A DNA stretch of 64,000 nt from the NCBI RefSeq assembly GCF_945890115.1, contig NZ_CAMDCK010000002.1:86551-150550 (forward strand). The letters are read 5' to 3'. Shown piece after piece: positions 43,150 through 51,940 of the stretch (within the stretch, counting starts at the first letter, position 1; every line of letters starts with the position of its first letter). The position numbers were made by a program, and so were the translations under genes. Source of the stretch: Sphingorhabdus sp. EL138 (lineage in GTDB: Bacteria; Pseudomonadota; Alphaproteobacteria; Sphingomonadales; Sphingomonadaceae). The notes under the pieces were generated by a model. That model saw nothing but the letters and a program-made list of their open reading frames with translations. It did no database searches and was not told the origin of the DNA.

Positions 43150-45593
43150 CAGATTTTGATCCGTGCATTTGAGGGGTCATAAAGGGGCTTGAGCGAGGCG
43201 GTTACAGGGTAACGCACGCCCGCAATTTCGATTTCATAATCATCCGCGCCAATCGGGCCGACAACGCCGCCATCTGCCGCAGTCACATAGCCAAGGCCAC
43301 AGGATGCGCCGAGCGTATGGGCATACATGCCAGAGCGGATATAGCCCGCAATCCGGTTCCCCTGCCAGATGGGCTCATTATGATAGAGCATCGGTTCTGG
43401 CGATTTCAGCAGGAATTGAACGAGGCGTTGCTTCAGCCCCTCTTCCTTCTGCTTCACCAGCGCCTCTTGTCCGATAAAGCCGCCAAATTTGTCCATCTTC
43501 ACGGCAAAGCCAAGTCCAGCCTCCAAGGGCGTGTCTTCGTCGGTGATGTCATGGCCCCAATGGCGATAGGCCTTTTCCATGCGCAGGGCATTAAGCGCGT
43601 GATAGCCACAATGCTTCAAGCCGAAATTGGCCCCTGCTGCGACAATCTCATCATAAACGCCCGTCATGAACTCGGTCGGGATGTAAAGCTCCCAACCCAA
43701 TTCCCCGACATAGGTGATCCGCGAGGCACGCACGATGGCATAGCCAAGTTCGATTTCCTGCGATGTCGCAAAGGGAAACGCCTCATGCGACAGATCATTG
43801 GGGCAAATCGATTGAAGCAGCGCACGCGCATTTGGTCCCATGATGGAAATGACGCCCATGGCGGAGGAGATATTGGTCAAAATGGCATGCGCATCATCCG
43901 GAATATGCCGCGACAGCCAGTTAAAATCCTTGATCTCGGTCTCGGCCCCAGTGACAATGAGATAGGCCGTCTGCGACAGCCGCGTGACGGTAAGGTCGGC
44001 TTCAATCCCACCCTTGTCATTCAACCATTGGGTATAGACAAGCTTGCCTGGCGCGACATCCACATCATTGGCGCACACGCGGTTCAGAACAGCACAAGCA
44101 TCGCGGCCTTCCAACCGGAATTTGGCAAAGGAGCTTTGGTCAAACAGCCCCACGGCCTCACGCACCGCTTTGCACTCTTCGGCATTGGCCTCAAACCAGT
44201 TTTGGCGGCCATAGCTATATGCATATTTGGGCGTGCTGCCGGGTTCGCCATACCAATTGGGCCGCTCCCAGCCAAAGGCTTCGCCATGGCAAGCGCCCGC
44301 CGCGACCAGCCGATCATGAATGGCAGAGCGGCGGACGCCACGCGCGGTTTCATATTGCTTGAACGGATAATGCGTTGCGTACAGCAGACCAAGGCTTTCG
44401 GTCACGCGCTCACGCAGATATTTGCGGTTAATCTGGAACGGCATGTTGCGGCGAATATCGACCGTCCACAGGTCAGCAGGCGGAATCCCGTCGCGAATCC
44501 AGTCGGCCATGACCTTGCCAACGCCGCCTGCGGATTGCAGGCCGATGGAATTGAGGCCAGCCGCCACAAAACAGCCCTTCAGCTCGGCGCTTTCGCCCAG
44601 ATGATAGCGCACATCTGGCGTGAAGCTTTCCGGCCCGCAGAAGAATTTCTGGATGCCCGCTTTTTCCAACGCAGGCACGCGCCGCATGGCATCCATCAAC
44701 AGGGGCTCGAAATGCTCAAAGCTGCCAGCGATTTCGTCAAAGCAGAAATCTTCTGAAATGCCGTCCATGCCCCAAGGCCGCGCATTGGGTTCAAAGGCCC
44801 CAACCAGCAGCTTGCCCGCATCATATTTATAATAGCCGCAATAATCATAGTCGCGCAGCACGGGGAGCGTATTGTCGATCCCTTCCACGCCTTCAAACAG
44901 AACATAATAATGCTCGCACGCATGCAAGGGTGCGGCAACGCCAATGCTCGCCGCCAGATCGCGCGTCCACATGCCGCCGCAAATCACCACATAATCGGCG
45001 TCAATCGAACCGTCTGCCGTATCAACGCCAGTGACCCTGTCGCCATTGTGGCGGATTTTGGTGACTTTGGTATTCTCAAATATTTTCGCCCCGCCTGTGC
45101 GTGCGCCCTTGGCAAGCGCCTGTGTGATATCAACGGCATTGGCATAGCCATCACTTGGGATGTGGATGCCGCCGACAACATCATCGACATTAACGATGCT
45201 CGCGAGCTCTTTGATTTCTTGGGGCGTTACCACATGGACGGGTAGATCAAACACTTTCGCCATAGAGGCGCTGCGCTTCAGTTCCTCAAAACGCTCTGCA
45301 TTGGTTGCCATCGAAATGGACCCGCACTGGCGATAGCCTGTGGCTTGGCCGGTTTCCGCCTCAAGCCCGCGATAGAGCTCGCCAGTATATTTGGCGAGCT
45401 TGGTCATGTTGATGGACGGACGCAATTGCCCCACCAAGCCAGCCGCGTGCCATGTTGTCCCGCTGGTCAGTTGCTTGCGTTCCAGCAAAACAACATCGTC
45501 CCAGCCAATCTTGGTCAGGTGATAAGCAATGGAGCAGCCAATAACGCCACCACCAACGATGACCACCCGCGCCTTTTTGGGAAGTTCAGCCAC
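43149..45593 (-). CDS. DMGDH/sarcosine dehydrogenase-type flavoprotein with GcvT domain, paralogue B
   Basis: An 814-residue protein joining an N-terminal DAO-type FAD domain (VVIVGGGVIGCSIAYHLTKIG) with a C-terminal GcvT-like tetrahydrofolate-binding aminomethyltransferase domain (from about 430). GTTWHAAGLVGQL contains the His that carries covalent FAD in DMGDH and sarcosine dehydrogenase. It oxidises a methyl-amine group and can pass the one-carbon unit to tetrahydrofolate. It is 4 bp from the paralogue upstream and overlaps the Rieske gene. The likely substrate is dimethylglycine or sarcosine, or an analogue. Confidence 0.9.
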   Translation of the reverse strand: MAELPKKARVVIVGGGVIGCSIAYHLTKIGWDDVVLLERKQLTSGTTWHAAGLVGQLRPSINMTKLAKYTGELYRGLEAETGQATGYRQCGSISMATNAERFEELKRSASMAKVFDLPVHVVTPQEIKELASIVNVDDVVGGIHIPSDGYANAVDITQALAKGARTGGAKIFENTKVTKIRHNGDRVTGVDTADGSIDADYVVICGGMWTRDLAASIGVAAPLHACEHYYVLFEGVEGIDNTLPVLRDYDYCGYYKYDAGKLLVGAFEPNARPWGMDGISEDFCFDEIAGSFEHFEPLLMDAMRRVPALEKAGIQKFFCGPESFTPDVRYHLGESAELKGCFVAAGLNSIGLQSAGGVGKVMADWIRDGIPPADLWTVDIRRNMPFQINRKYLRERVTESLGLLYATHYPFKQYETARGVRRSAIHDRLVAAGACHGEAFGWERPNWYGEPGSTPKYAYSYGRQNWFEANAEECKAVREAVGLFDQSSFAKFRLEGRDACAVLNRVCANDVDVAPGKLVYTQWLNDKGGIEADLTVTRLSQTAYLIVTGAETEIKDFNWLSRHIPDDAHAILTNISSAMGVISIMGPNARALLQSICPNDLSHEAFPFATSQEIELGYAIVRASRITYVGELGWELYIPTEFMTGVYDEIVAAGANFGLKHCGYHALNALRMEKAYRHWGHDITDEDTPLEAGLGFAVKMDKFGGFIGQEALVKQKEEGLKQRLVQFLLKSPEPMLYHNEPIWQGNRIAGYIRSGMYAHTLGASCGLGYVTAADGGVVGPIGADDYEIEIAGVRYPVTASLKPLYDPSNARIKI

Positions 45594-45597
45594 TATC

Positions 45598-48015
45598 TTA
45601 CACCTTCATTTTTGCGTTATCGGCATCATATGCGGGATGCTCCAGCACCGTTCCAACCCGCCGTTCGCCCTGCAGCATGATGTCGAAACGTGACCCTGGC
45701 GCAGCATTTTCAAGCGGCACGCAGGCAAAGAACAGGCTCTTCCCCACGCGGTGGCCATAACCACCCGACGTCGTCAGACCGATGCATTGATCGCCAACCA
45801 AACATGGTTCCGCGCCGCGCACATCGACATTGGAGGCATCCACCTCACCATAGACAATGCGGAAACGGTCCGGCGCATCCAGCGTTGCCTGCTTGCCGAC
45901 AAAGTCATCCTTGTTAAAATTGATGAAGCGCGGCATGTCGGCCTCAATCATTGTCAATTCGTTGGTGAGCTCCGAGCCCCAAGCCTTATAGCCCTTTTCG
46001 ACCCGCATCGTGTTTGCGGCGTAAAGGCCGTAATTGACGATGCCATATTCCTGTCCAGCGTCCCAAACGGCATCATAGAGCGCCGCAAGATCCTCCATCG
46101 CCGGATGCAGTTCCCACCCAAGCTCACCTGCATAAGACACCCGCAATGCACGCATTTTGATGCCTGCGATTGTAATTTCCTGACCACTTAACCAGCGGAA
46201 ACCTGCATTCGTTAAATCCGCATTGGTAAGCTTTGCCAACACATCGCGCGAACGCGGGCCATTCATCACTAGAACGCCCAAGTCCATCGTCAAATTGCGG
46301 ATGGTGACATCCTCGTGCGGCAATTTGCTATGTATCAGCAAATCCCAATCGCGTTGCTCGGCAGCGGCGGCGGACAGGCAGTAAAAATGATCATCGGCAA
46401 AGCGCGTGACCGTCATTTCGCCATAGATGCGACCTTGCACCGACAAGGGGTGTACCAAGCCAATGCCGCCCAATTTCTTTGGCATGCGGTTGGCACAAAT
46501 ACGATTGAGGAAAGCCTCCGCATCGGGCCCGCTTACGTCATATTTGGCAAAGCCGGACAGATCGAGCACGCCGACGCCTTCGGCAACAGCCTTCACTTCG
46601 GCGGCAACCGCGTCGAAGCTATTGGTGCGTTGGTAGCCGCCTTGTTCCTCGGCCCCGTCAAGCGCGAAATATTTGGGTCGTTCCCAGCCATAGGTTTCGC
46701 CATAGACTGCGCCAGCAGACAACAACTTGCCATATAATGCGCTGGTCTTTTGTGGACGACCGTCGGGCTCTTCTTCGCCGGGAAGCCGCGTTGTAAATGT
46801 CATCCGATAATCCAAGAATACCTTGTCGCGGCTATAATTTTCATCGGCATAAGGACCATAACGGCGCGGGTCGAACTCGGTCATGTTGATGTCGGCATCA
46901 CCAAACACCATCCATTGCGCCATATATTTGCCCGCACCGCCGCCTTGCGCGATCCCAAAGCTGGTGCCGCAGCAATGCCAGAAATTCTTAAGGCCAATAG
47001 CTGGCCCCAATAATGGTCCGCCATCTGGGGTATGCGGGATAGCGCCATTGACAAATCGCCGCAGGCCAACCTCGCCAAATATCGGCATCCGCTCAATCGC
47101 GCGTTCAAGCCATGGGGCAATCCGTTCCAGATCCTCGGGGAACAACTCGCTGGTCGAATCCCATTCAGGGTGCCCGCCGCGCGGTGCCCACGCCTCGGCC
47201 AAGCCCGTAGTTTCATACACGCCGATCAGGCCGCTTTTCTGTTCCTGCCGGAAATAGCCGGAAACATGCGGGCAGCGCATGACGGGGATTTCCTCGTCAC
47301 GATCCTTAAAGGCAGGGATGGGATCGGTGACGACATAATGATGTTCCATATTCGTCACCGGAATATCGATACCTGCCATTTGCGCGATTTGCCGCGCATA
47401 GCAACCTGCGGCATTGACGACGATTTCTGCTCTAATAATACCTTTTTCGGTTTCGACGTCCCATTCGCCCGTCGGCAATTGGGTCAGCCCCGTCACACGG
47501 TTTTTGCGCACAATCTGTGCGCCCATGTTTTTTGCGCCAATGGCAAGCGCATTGCAGATACCCGAAGGATCAGCATGTCCGTCTTCGGTTGTACGCGCGC
47601 CAGCAATGACCCCGTCGAGCGTCATAAACGGATTATGACGCAGGATTTCCTCTGGCGGGATGATTTCCATTTCAAAGCCGATGATTTTAGAAAAACCCTC
47701 GATATAGCGCATCCACGCCAACTCGCGCTCGTTGGTCGCAAGGCGAATGCCGCCGGATTTGTGCCAACTTACATATTGTCCCGTCAGCCCTTCAAGCTTC
47801 GGATATAGCTGATTGCTATAGGCATGCATTTTCGCGAGGTTGTAACTGCCCGTAATATTCGGGCATTGCCCGGCGGCGTGCCAAGTCGAACCGGACGTCA
47901 GCTCATCCTTTTCAATCAACAAGCAGTCGGTCCATCCAAGCTCGGCAAGATGGTAAAGCAGCGAAGCACCCATTATGCCCCCGCCAATGATGACAACCCG
48001 CGCCGATGTTTGCAT
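45598..48015 (-). CDS. DMGDH/sarcosine dehydrogenase-type flavoprotein with GcvT domain, paralogue A
   Basis: An 805-residue homologue of the neighbouring protein with the same architecture: FAD motif VVIIGGGIMGASLLYHLAELG, the covalent-FAD His in SGSTWHAAGQCPN, and a C-terminal GcvT region (RVSYAGELGWELHPAMEDLAAL). AAAGGAG lies upstream of the ATG at 48015. It is the first gene of a four-gene minus-strand operon (this, paralogue B, Rieske oxygenase, MDR). Having two such enzymes would allow stepwise removal of two methyl groups, as with dimethylglycine then sarcosine; the substrate split is inference. Confidence 0.9.
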   Translation of the reverse strand: MQTSARVVIIGGGIMGASLLYHLAELGWTDCLLIEKDELTSGSTWHAAGQCPNITGSYNLAKMHAYSNQLYPKLEGLTGQYVSWHKSGGIRLATNERELAWMRYIEGFSKIIGFEMEIIPPEEILRHNPFMTLDGVIAGARTTEDGHADPSGICNALAIGAKNMGAQIVRKNRVTGLTQLPTGEWDVETEKGIIRAEIVVNAAGCYARQIAQMAGIDIPVTNMEHHYVVTDPIPAFKDRDEEIPVMRCPHVSGYFRQEQKSGLIGVYETTGLAEAWAPRGGHPEWDSTSELFPEDLERIAPWLERAIERMPIFGEVGLRRFVNGAIPHTPDGGPLLGPAIGLKNFWHCCGTSFGIAQGGGAGKYMAQWMVFGDADINMTEFDPRRYGPYADENYSRDKVFLDYRMTFTTRLPGEEEPDGRPQKTSALYGKLLSAGAVYGETYGWERPKYFALDGAEEQGGYQRTNSFDAVAAEVKAVAEGVGVLDLSGFAKYDVSGPDAEAFLNRICANRMPKKLGGIGLVHPLSVQGRIYGEMTVTRFADDHFYCLSAAAAEQRDWDLLIHSKLPHEDVTIRNLTMDLGVLVMNGPRSRDVLAKLTNADLTNAGFRWLSGQEITIAGIKMRALRVSYAGELGWELHPAMEDLAALYDAVWDAGQEYGIVNYGLYAANTMRVEKGYKAWGSELTNELTMIEADMPRFINFNKDDFVGKQATLDAPDRFRIVYGEVDASNVDVRGAEPCLVGDQCIGLTTSGGYGHRVGKSLFFACVPLENAAPGSRFDIMLQGERRVGTVLEHPAYDADNAKMKV

Positions 48016-48177
48016 GACAGCCGTGCTCCTTTAGGCATTAAATTCGTTGAACCTTATGGCGGGTTCAAGGTCAGGCACAAATGGGGAATATGACGAGATC
48101 GGTTAAAAAAATTTTTGGATCACAACCGCCGCTCTCTGTAAGGAAGGTAAGGCAATATTCTAATGAGAAGGTGCAGT

Positions 48178-48942
48178 ATGCGGGTTGTATTGGTGACGGG
48201 TGCTGCACAAGGGGTCGGCTATGCGACTGCAAAGACGTTTGCCGCGATGGGATATCATGTCGTCCTGACAGATTTGCAGCCGCTGGATTCGCAAATCGCC
48301 ACGCTATCGGCGCTTGGGGGTAGCGTGTCCGCCCTGTCAGGTGACATTTCTTCGGAAGCTTTCGTTGCCGAACTGGCCGAAAAAACTGCGCGCGAACATG
48401 CGGCAGTCGACGTCCTTGTTAATAATGCGGGTATCAGCATGATCTGCCCTGCCGAAGACACCAGCCTTGACCAATGGCAGCGCGTTATGAACATCAATCT
48501 AACCGGACCGTTTTTATTGTGCCGTGAAATCGGCAAGCAAATGCTGGCGCGGCGGCAAGGCAATATTGTCAACGTCGCCTCAATCGCCGGATTGCACGGT
48601 GTTATTGATCGATCGGCTTATAACGCATCAAAGCATGGTTTGATTGGTTTAACGCGCACACTTGCCGCCGAATGGGGCAGTCGCGGCGTGCGCGTCAACG
48701 CTGTATGTCCCGGCTGGATCAAAACTGAAATGGACGAAGCGGACCAAGGTTCGGGTGCCTATTCCGATGCAGACATTATCAACCGCGTGCCTATGGCCCG
48801 TTTTGCAAAACCCGAAGATGTTGCGCGCGCCATTGCATTTCTGGCACATGCAGACAGCTTTATAAATGGCGTTAGCCTCCCCGTGGACGGCGGATGGGTC
48901 GCGGATGCCAGTTGGGATGATCTTCGTTTGAAAAAACGCTGA
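48178..48942 (+). CDS. Short-chain dehydrogenase/reductase
   Basis: A 254-residue classical SDR with start at the ATG at 48178 (MRVVLVTGAAQGVGYATAK; GAGAAGG upstream). It has the cofactor motif TGAAQGVG, the NNAG motif and the catalytic Ser/Tyr/Lys in NVASIAGLHGVIDRSAYNASKHG, plus the SDR C-terminal PVDGGWVAD. It is divergent from the DMGDH operon. An Asp in the VVLTDLQP strand suggests preference for NAD. The substrate is not known; sugar- or hydroxyacid-like alcohols are typical. Confidence 0.92.
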   Translation: MRVVLVTGAAQGVGYATAKTFAAMGYHVVLTDLQPLDSQIATLSALGGSVSALSGDISSEAFVAELAEKTAREHAAVDVLVNNAGISMICPAEDTSLDQWQRVMNINLTGPFLLCREIGKQMLARRQGNIVNVASIAGLHGVIDRSAYNASKHGLIGLTRTLAAEWGSRGVRVNAVCPGWIKTEMDEADQGSGAYSDADIINRVPMARFAKPEDVARAIAFLAHADSFINGVSLPVDGGWVADASWDDLRLKKR

Positions 48943-49059
48943 AGGATTTTGGATGGCCTTGCGGAAACGCGGTCCTCCTTACACCGTCATAGCACCGTCA
49001 CAGTTGACATCTACGGTTAAACCGTCTGGGATATCATCTTAACTGTAAAGCGAAGCTCA

Positions 49060-49842
49060 ATGGCAGCCATTTCCATTTCGATCCGGAAGATAGATTTTCA
49101 GGCCTATGTCCTATGCATGGTCCGAGTGCTTTGGATCGCGCTGCCGTTGTTGGTTTTGTTACCACTTCACCTTATCTGGCATGTGCTGAAGCTGCCTTCG
49201 CCATGGGCTATGTTGTTCCTGCGCATATCCGCACGTGCACTGGGCGCGCGTGTTACGGTTTACGGAAATCCGTTGCGCAGAGATGTATTCTTTGTCGCCA
49301 ACCATATCTCGTGGCACGATATACCTATTTTGGCGGGGATCACCGGAACTTCTTTTGTAGCGCAGGATGGCGTCAGGGATTGGCCCGTGATTGGCTGGCT
49401 GGCAAAACTGAACCGCACCATTTTCATCAGCCGCACCGAAAAACAAAATGTTGCCCAGCAAGTGGCCGAATTGCGCGAAGCGATTGCAGAGAATTGGTCC
49501 GTAACGCTGTTTCCAGAAGGCACGACGTCCGATGGACGTGGGCTTTTACCGTTCAAACAGTCCTTGTTTGCGACGCTGGCTCCGCCACCCAAACCAATGA
49601 TGGTTCAACCTGTGTTGATCGATTTCGGAAATGACGGCCCAGACATAGCTTGGCTGGGTGAAGAAACGGGTTGGGAAAGTGCGTGGCGGGCGTTTACGCG
49701 GCCCGGCAGCTATGATGTTGGCGTACATTTTCTCGAACCGTTCGACCCCGGCGCGCTTGCTGACCGAAAGCTGTTGTGCGCCCTTGCGCGGTCACGGCTG
49801 GCCGAGGCATTATCTGCAAGGCTTGGTTACGAAGTACGCTAA
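49060..49842 (+). CDS. 1-acyl-sn-glycerol-3-phosphate acyltransferase (PlsC family)
   Basis: A 260-residue lysophosphatidic acid acyltransferase-type protein. It has a hydrophobic N-terminus (LWIALPLLVLLPLHLIW), the HX4D catalytic motif ANHISWHDIPIL and the substrate motif LFPEGTTSDGRGLLPFK. It would acylate lysophosphatidate or a related lysolipid. It lies between the SDR and the beta-hydroxyacid dehydrogenase genes on the same strand, and its link to the island is unclear. The start ATG at 49060 has a weak upstream GAAG; the ATG at 49114 (MVRVLWIAL) is an alternative. Confidence 0.9.
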   Translation: MAAISISIRKIDFQAYVLCMVRVLWIALPLLVLLPLHLIWHVLKLPSPWAMLFLRISARALGARVTVYGNPLRRDVFFVANHISWHDIPILAGITGTSFVAQDGVRDWPVIGWLAKLNRTIFISRTEKQNVAQQVAELREAIAENWSVTLFPEGTTSDGRGLLPFKQSLFATLAPPPKPMMVQPVLIDFGNDGPDIAWLGEETGWESAWRAFTRPGSYDVGVHFLEPFDPGALADRKLLCALARSRLAEALSARLGYEVR

Positions 49843-49988
49843 AGCAACCCGTCACGCCGCCATCCGTTTAAGAATAGCAAAATAATTCACCCAATCGGCC
49901 AAATTTTTCAATTGTGGCCGCGCATCGACGGCGCTCTAACTTTTTCAATCGGCGGGTAACGCTTTTTGAAAAACAACTGGGTGTAATC

Positions 49989-50942
49989 ATGAAAATCGGA
50001 TTTATCGGGCTTGGCAATGTCGGCGGGAAACTGGCGGGAAGCCTTATCCGTAACGGACATGACGTAACTGTCCGTGATCTTGATGATGCTTTAGTCGCCG
50101 AATATGTCGCGCGCGGCGCGTCATCGGCGGCCTCACCCAAGTTATTGGGCGAAGCTGTTGATTTAATTATCACCTGCCTGCCATCACCTGCCGCCAGTGC
50201 TGCGGTCGCAGAGGGCGCAGATGGCTTTTTGCAAGTTATGCGCCCAGGGCAAGTTTGGCTTGAAATGAGCACCACCGATTATAGTGAAGTCATACGGCTC
50301 GGCGCGCTCGTCGAAGCGCGCGGCGCGATGTTCATGGAATGCCCCGTTTCCGGCGGCTGTCACCGTGCCGACACGGGCAATATCGCCATTTTTGCAGGCG
50401 GCCCTCGGGCTGCATTTGACTTTGTTTTGCCCGTTTTGACAACGATGGGGCGCCGCATATTGCACACAGGCGATCTGGGGACCGCATCGCAACTAAAGGT
50501 AATGACGAATTATCTATGCACCGTGCATCTCGTTGCGCTGGCTGAGGCGTTGACGACATGCAAGGCGATCGGCCTTGACATGAACACAACATATGAAGCG
50601 ATCCGGATTTCATCCGGCAACAGCTTTGTCCATGAAACCGAAAGTCAGGTCATCCTCAACGGAAGCCGCGACATTAACTTTACGATGGATCTGGTCAGCA
50701 AGGATGTCGGCCTGTTCGACAAAATTGCGCATTCTGCCAATGTACCTGTCGAGCTATCACCACTTATCGTCAAGATATTCAAAGAGGGTGAGGCAGCCTA
50801 CGGTCCGCGTGAGTTTTCACCGAATATCATCCGCCGCTATGAAGAGCCGTTGGGCCTTAAGGTGCTCGGTACGGGCTTCCCTGCTGATATGATCGACGAT
50901 GAACCCGAAGAGCCCGGCTACGAGGTCGTTGCCAAACGCTAA
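49989..50942 (+). CDS. Beta-hydroxyacid dehydrogenase (3-hydroxyisobutyrate dehydrogenase family)
   Basis: A 317-residue NAD(P)-dependent dehydrogenase with start at the ATG at 49989 (MKIGFIGLGNVGGKLAGSL). It has the Rossmann motif GLGNVG, the substrate-binding PVSGGCHRADTGN loop, and the catalytic Lys in TASQLKVMTNYL. The upstream open frame to 49914 lacks the Rossmann start and is probably not translated. Members reduce or oxidise 3-hydroxyisobutyrate, tartronate semialdehyde or related acids; the substrate is not resolved. Its stop overlaps the LysR gene's stop by 4 nt (convergent). Confidence 0.91.
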   Translation: MKIGFIGLGNVGGKLAGSLIRNGHDVTVRDLDDALVAEYVARGASSAASPKLLGEAVDLIITCLPSPAASAAVAEGADGFLQVMRPGQVWLEMSTTDYSEVIRLGALVEARGAMFMECPVSGGCHRADTGNIAIFAGGPRAAFDFVLPVLTTMGRRILHTGDLGTASQLKVMTNYLCTVHLVALAEALTTCKAIGLDMNTTYEAIRISSGNSFVHETESQVILNGSRDINFTMDLVSKDVGLFDKIAHSANVPVELSPLIVKIFKEGEAAYGPREFSPNIIRRYEEPLGLKVLGTGFPADMIDDEPEEPGYEVVAKR

Positions 50943-51871
50943 ACGGCCGCAGCCGCCGTCCGGCTATCGGAAACATTTTTATACACCCAATCCATAAAAG
51001 TCCGGATGCGCAGATTTTCTCGCATGTCTTTGCGGCAAATTAACCCCCATGCACCCGGGCAAATGGCCTTATGATCGATAGGCTGCACCAGCCGTCCGGC
51101 AGCTAGATCCTGATCCACAAATGGCCCGTTGACCAGCGCGATCCCCTCACCGTTGAGCGCCATTTCAAGCGCAACAGCCAGGGTATCAACCATCAGATAT
51201 GGCACGGATGGTTCAAACGCGGCACCAGCGGACGCAAACCACGTCTCCCAATTTTGCACTTCGGTGTAAATCGCGACAAGCGGCTTGGTCATCAATTGTT
51301 GTGATGTCGGTTTTTGGCCCATGGCCGCGGCGACCTCAGGACTACATACCGGGAACAACGCATATTCATATAGCGGCACCCAATGAAACTTGGCTGGATC
51401 GGGTTCGGTTGCGCAATAGACCAGCCCCACATCCGCATGCACATCATCAAACTCCCATTCAACCGCGCATGTATTGAGCGTGAGTTTGATTTCGGGATGG
51501 TCGGCCAGAAATTGCGGCACGCGCTTCGCAAGCCAGCGGATTGATGCCGTCACATAGGTTTGCACCCGAAGCGGCTTATCCAGGGCATTGCGATGAACTT
51601 CTTCGACGCCCTCCAGCAATGATTCAAACGCGGCCCGCACATAAGGGTAAAGCACCTTGCCCTCTTCGGTCGAGACAATATGGCGTCCTTCTTGAACGAA
51701 CAAAGTGACGCCAAGTGCATCTTCGATGAGTTGAACTTGATGGCTGACCGCAGGGTGCGTGAGGCAAAGCTCATCGGCCGCGTCGCGGATACTTTGGTGA
51801 CGCGTCGCCGCTTCAAAACCTTTAAGCGCTTTTAAAGGCGGCAATTGCTTAAGATCAATCTTCGGATGCAT
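50939..51871 (-). CDS. LysR-family transcriptional regulator
   Basis: A 310-residue LysR regulator, starting at the ATG at 51871 (GGAGG with 8 nt spacing; a GTG two codons earlier is also open). The helix-turn-helix lies at about residues 11-65 (LKALKGFEAATRHQSIRDAA, DELCLTHPAVSHQVQLIEDAL); the effector domain follows. The pattern of the DNA-binding part resembles GcvA-type regulators, which answer to glycine. It is the last gene of the TonB-receptor operon and probably controls it, and possibly the DMGDH operon too. Confidence 0.93.
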   Translation of the reverse strand: MHPKIDLKQLPPLKALKGFEAATRHQSIRDAADELCLTHPAVSHQVQLIEDALGVTLFVQEGRHIVSTEEGKVLYPYVRAAFESLLEGVEEVHRNALDKPLRVQTYVTASIRWLAKRVPQFLADHPEIKLTLNTCAVEWEFDDVHADVGLVYCATEPDPAKFHWVPLYEYALFPVCSPEVAAAMGQKPTSQQLMTKPLVAIYTEVQNWETWFASAGAAFEPSVPYLMVDTLAVALEMALNGEGIALVNGPFVDQDLAAGRLVQPIDHKAICPGAWGLICRKDMRENLRIRTFMDWVYKNVSDSRTAAAAV

Positions 51872-51940
51872 TGCCACTCCCTCCCCAGATTCGCGCGGTG
51901 GCAGGGGAATAGCACAGCCGAAAAGGACTGGTAAATTAAA

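Noticed and set aside
43317..44756. Long plus-strand open frame of 479 codons inside the DMGDH paralogue B gene
   Set aside because: It is antisense to a clear FAD/GcvT protein, has no recognisable domain, and the GC bias of the real codons explains the open antisense frame.
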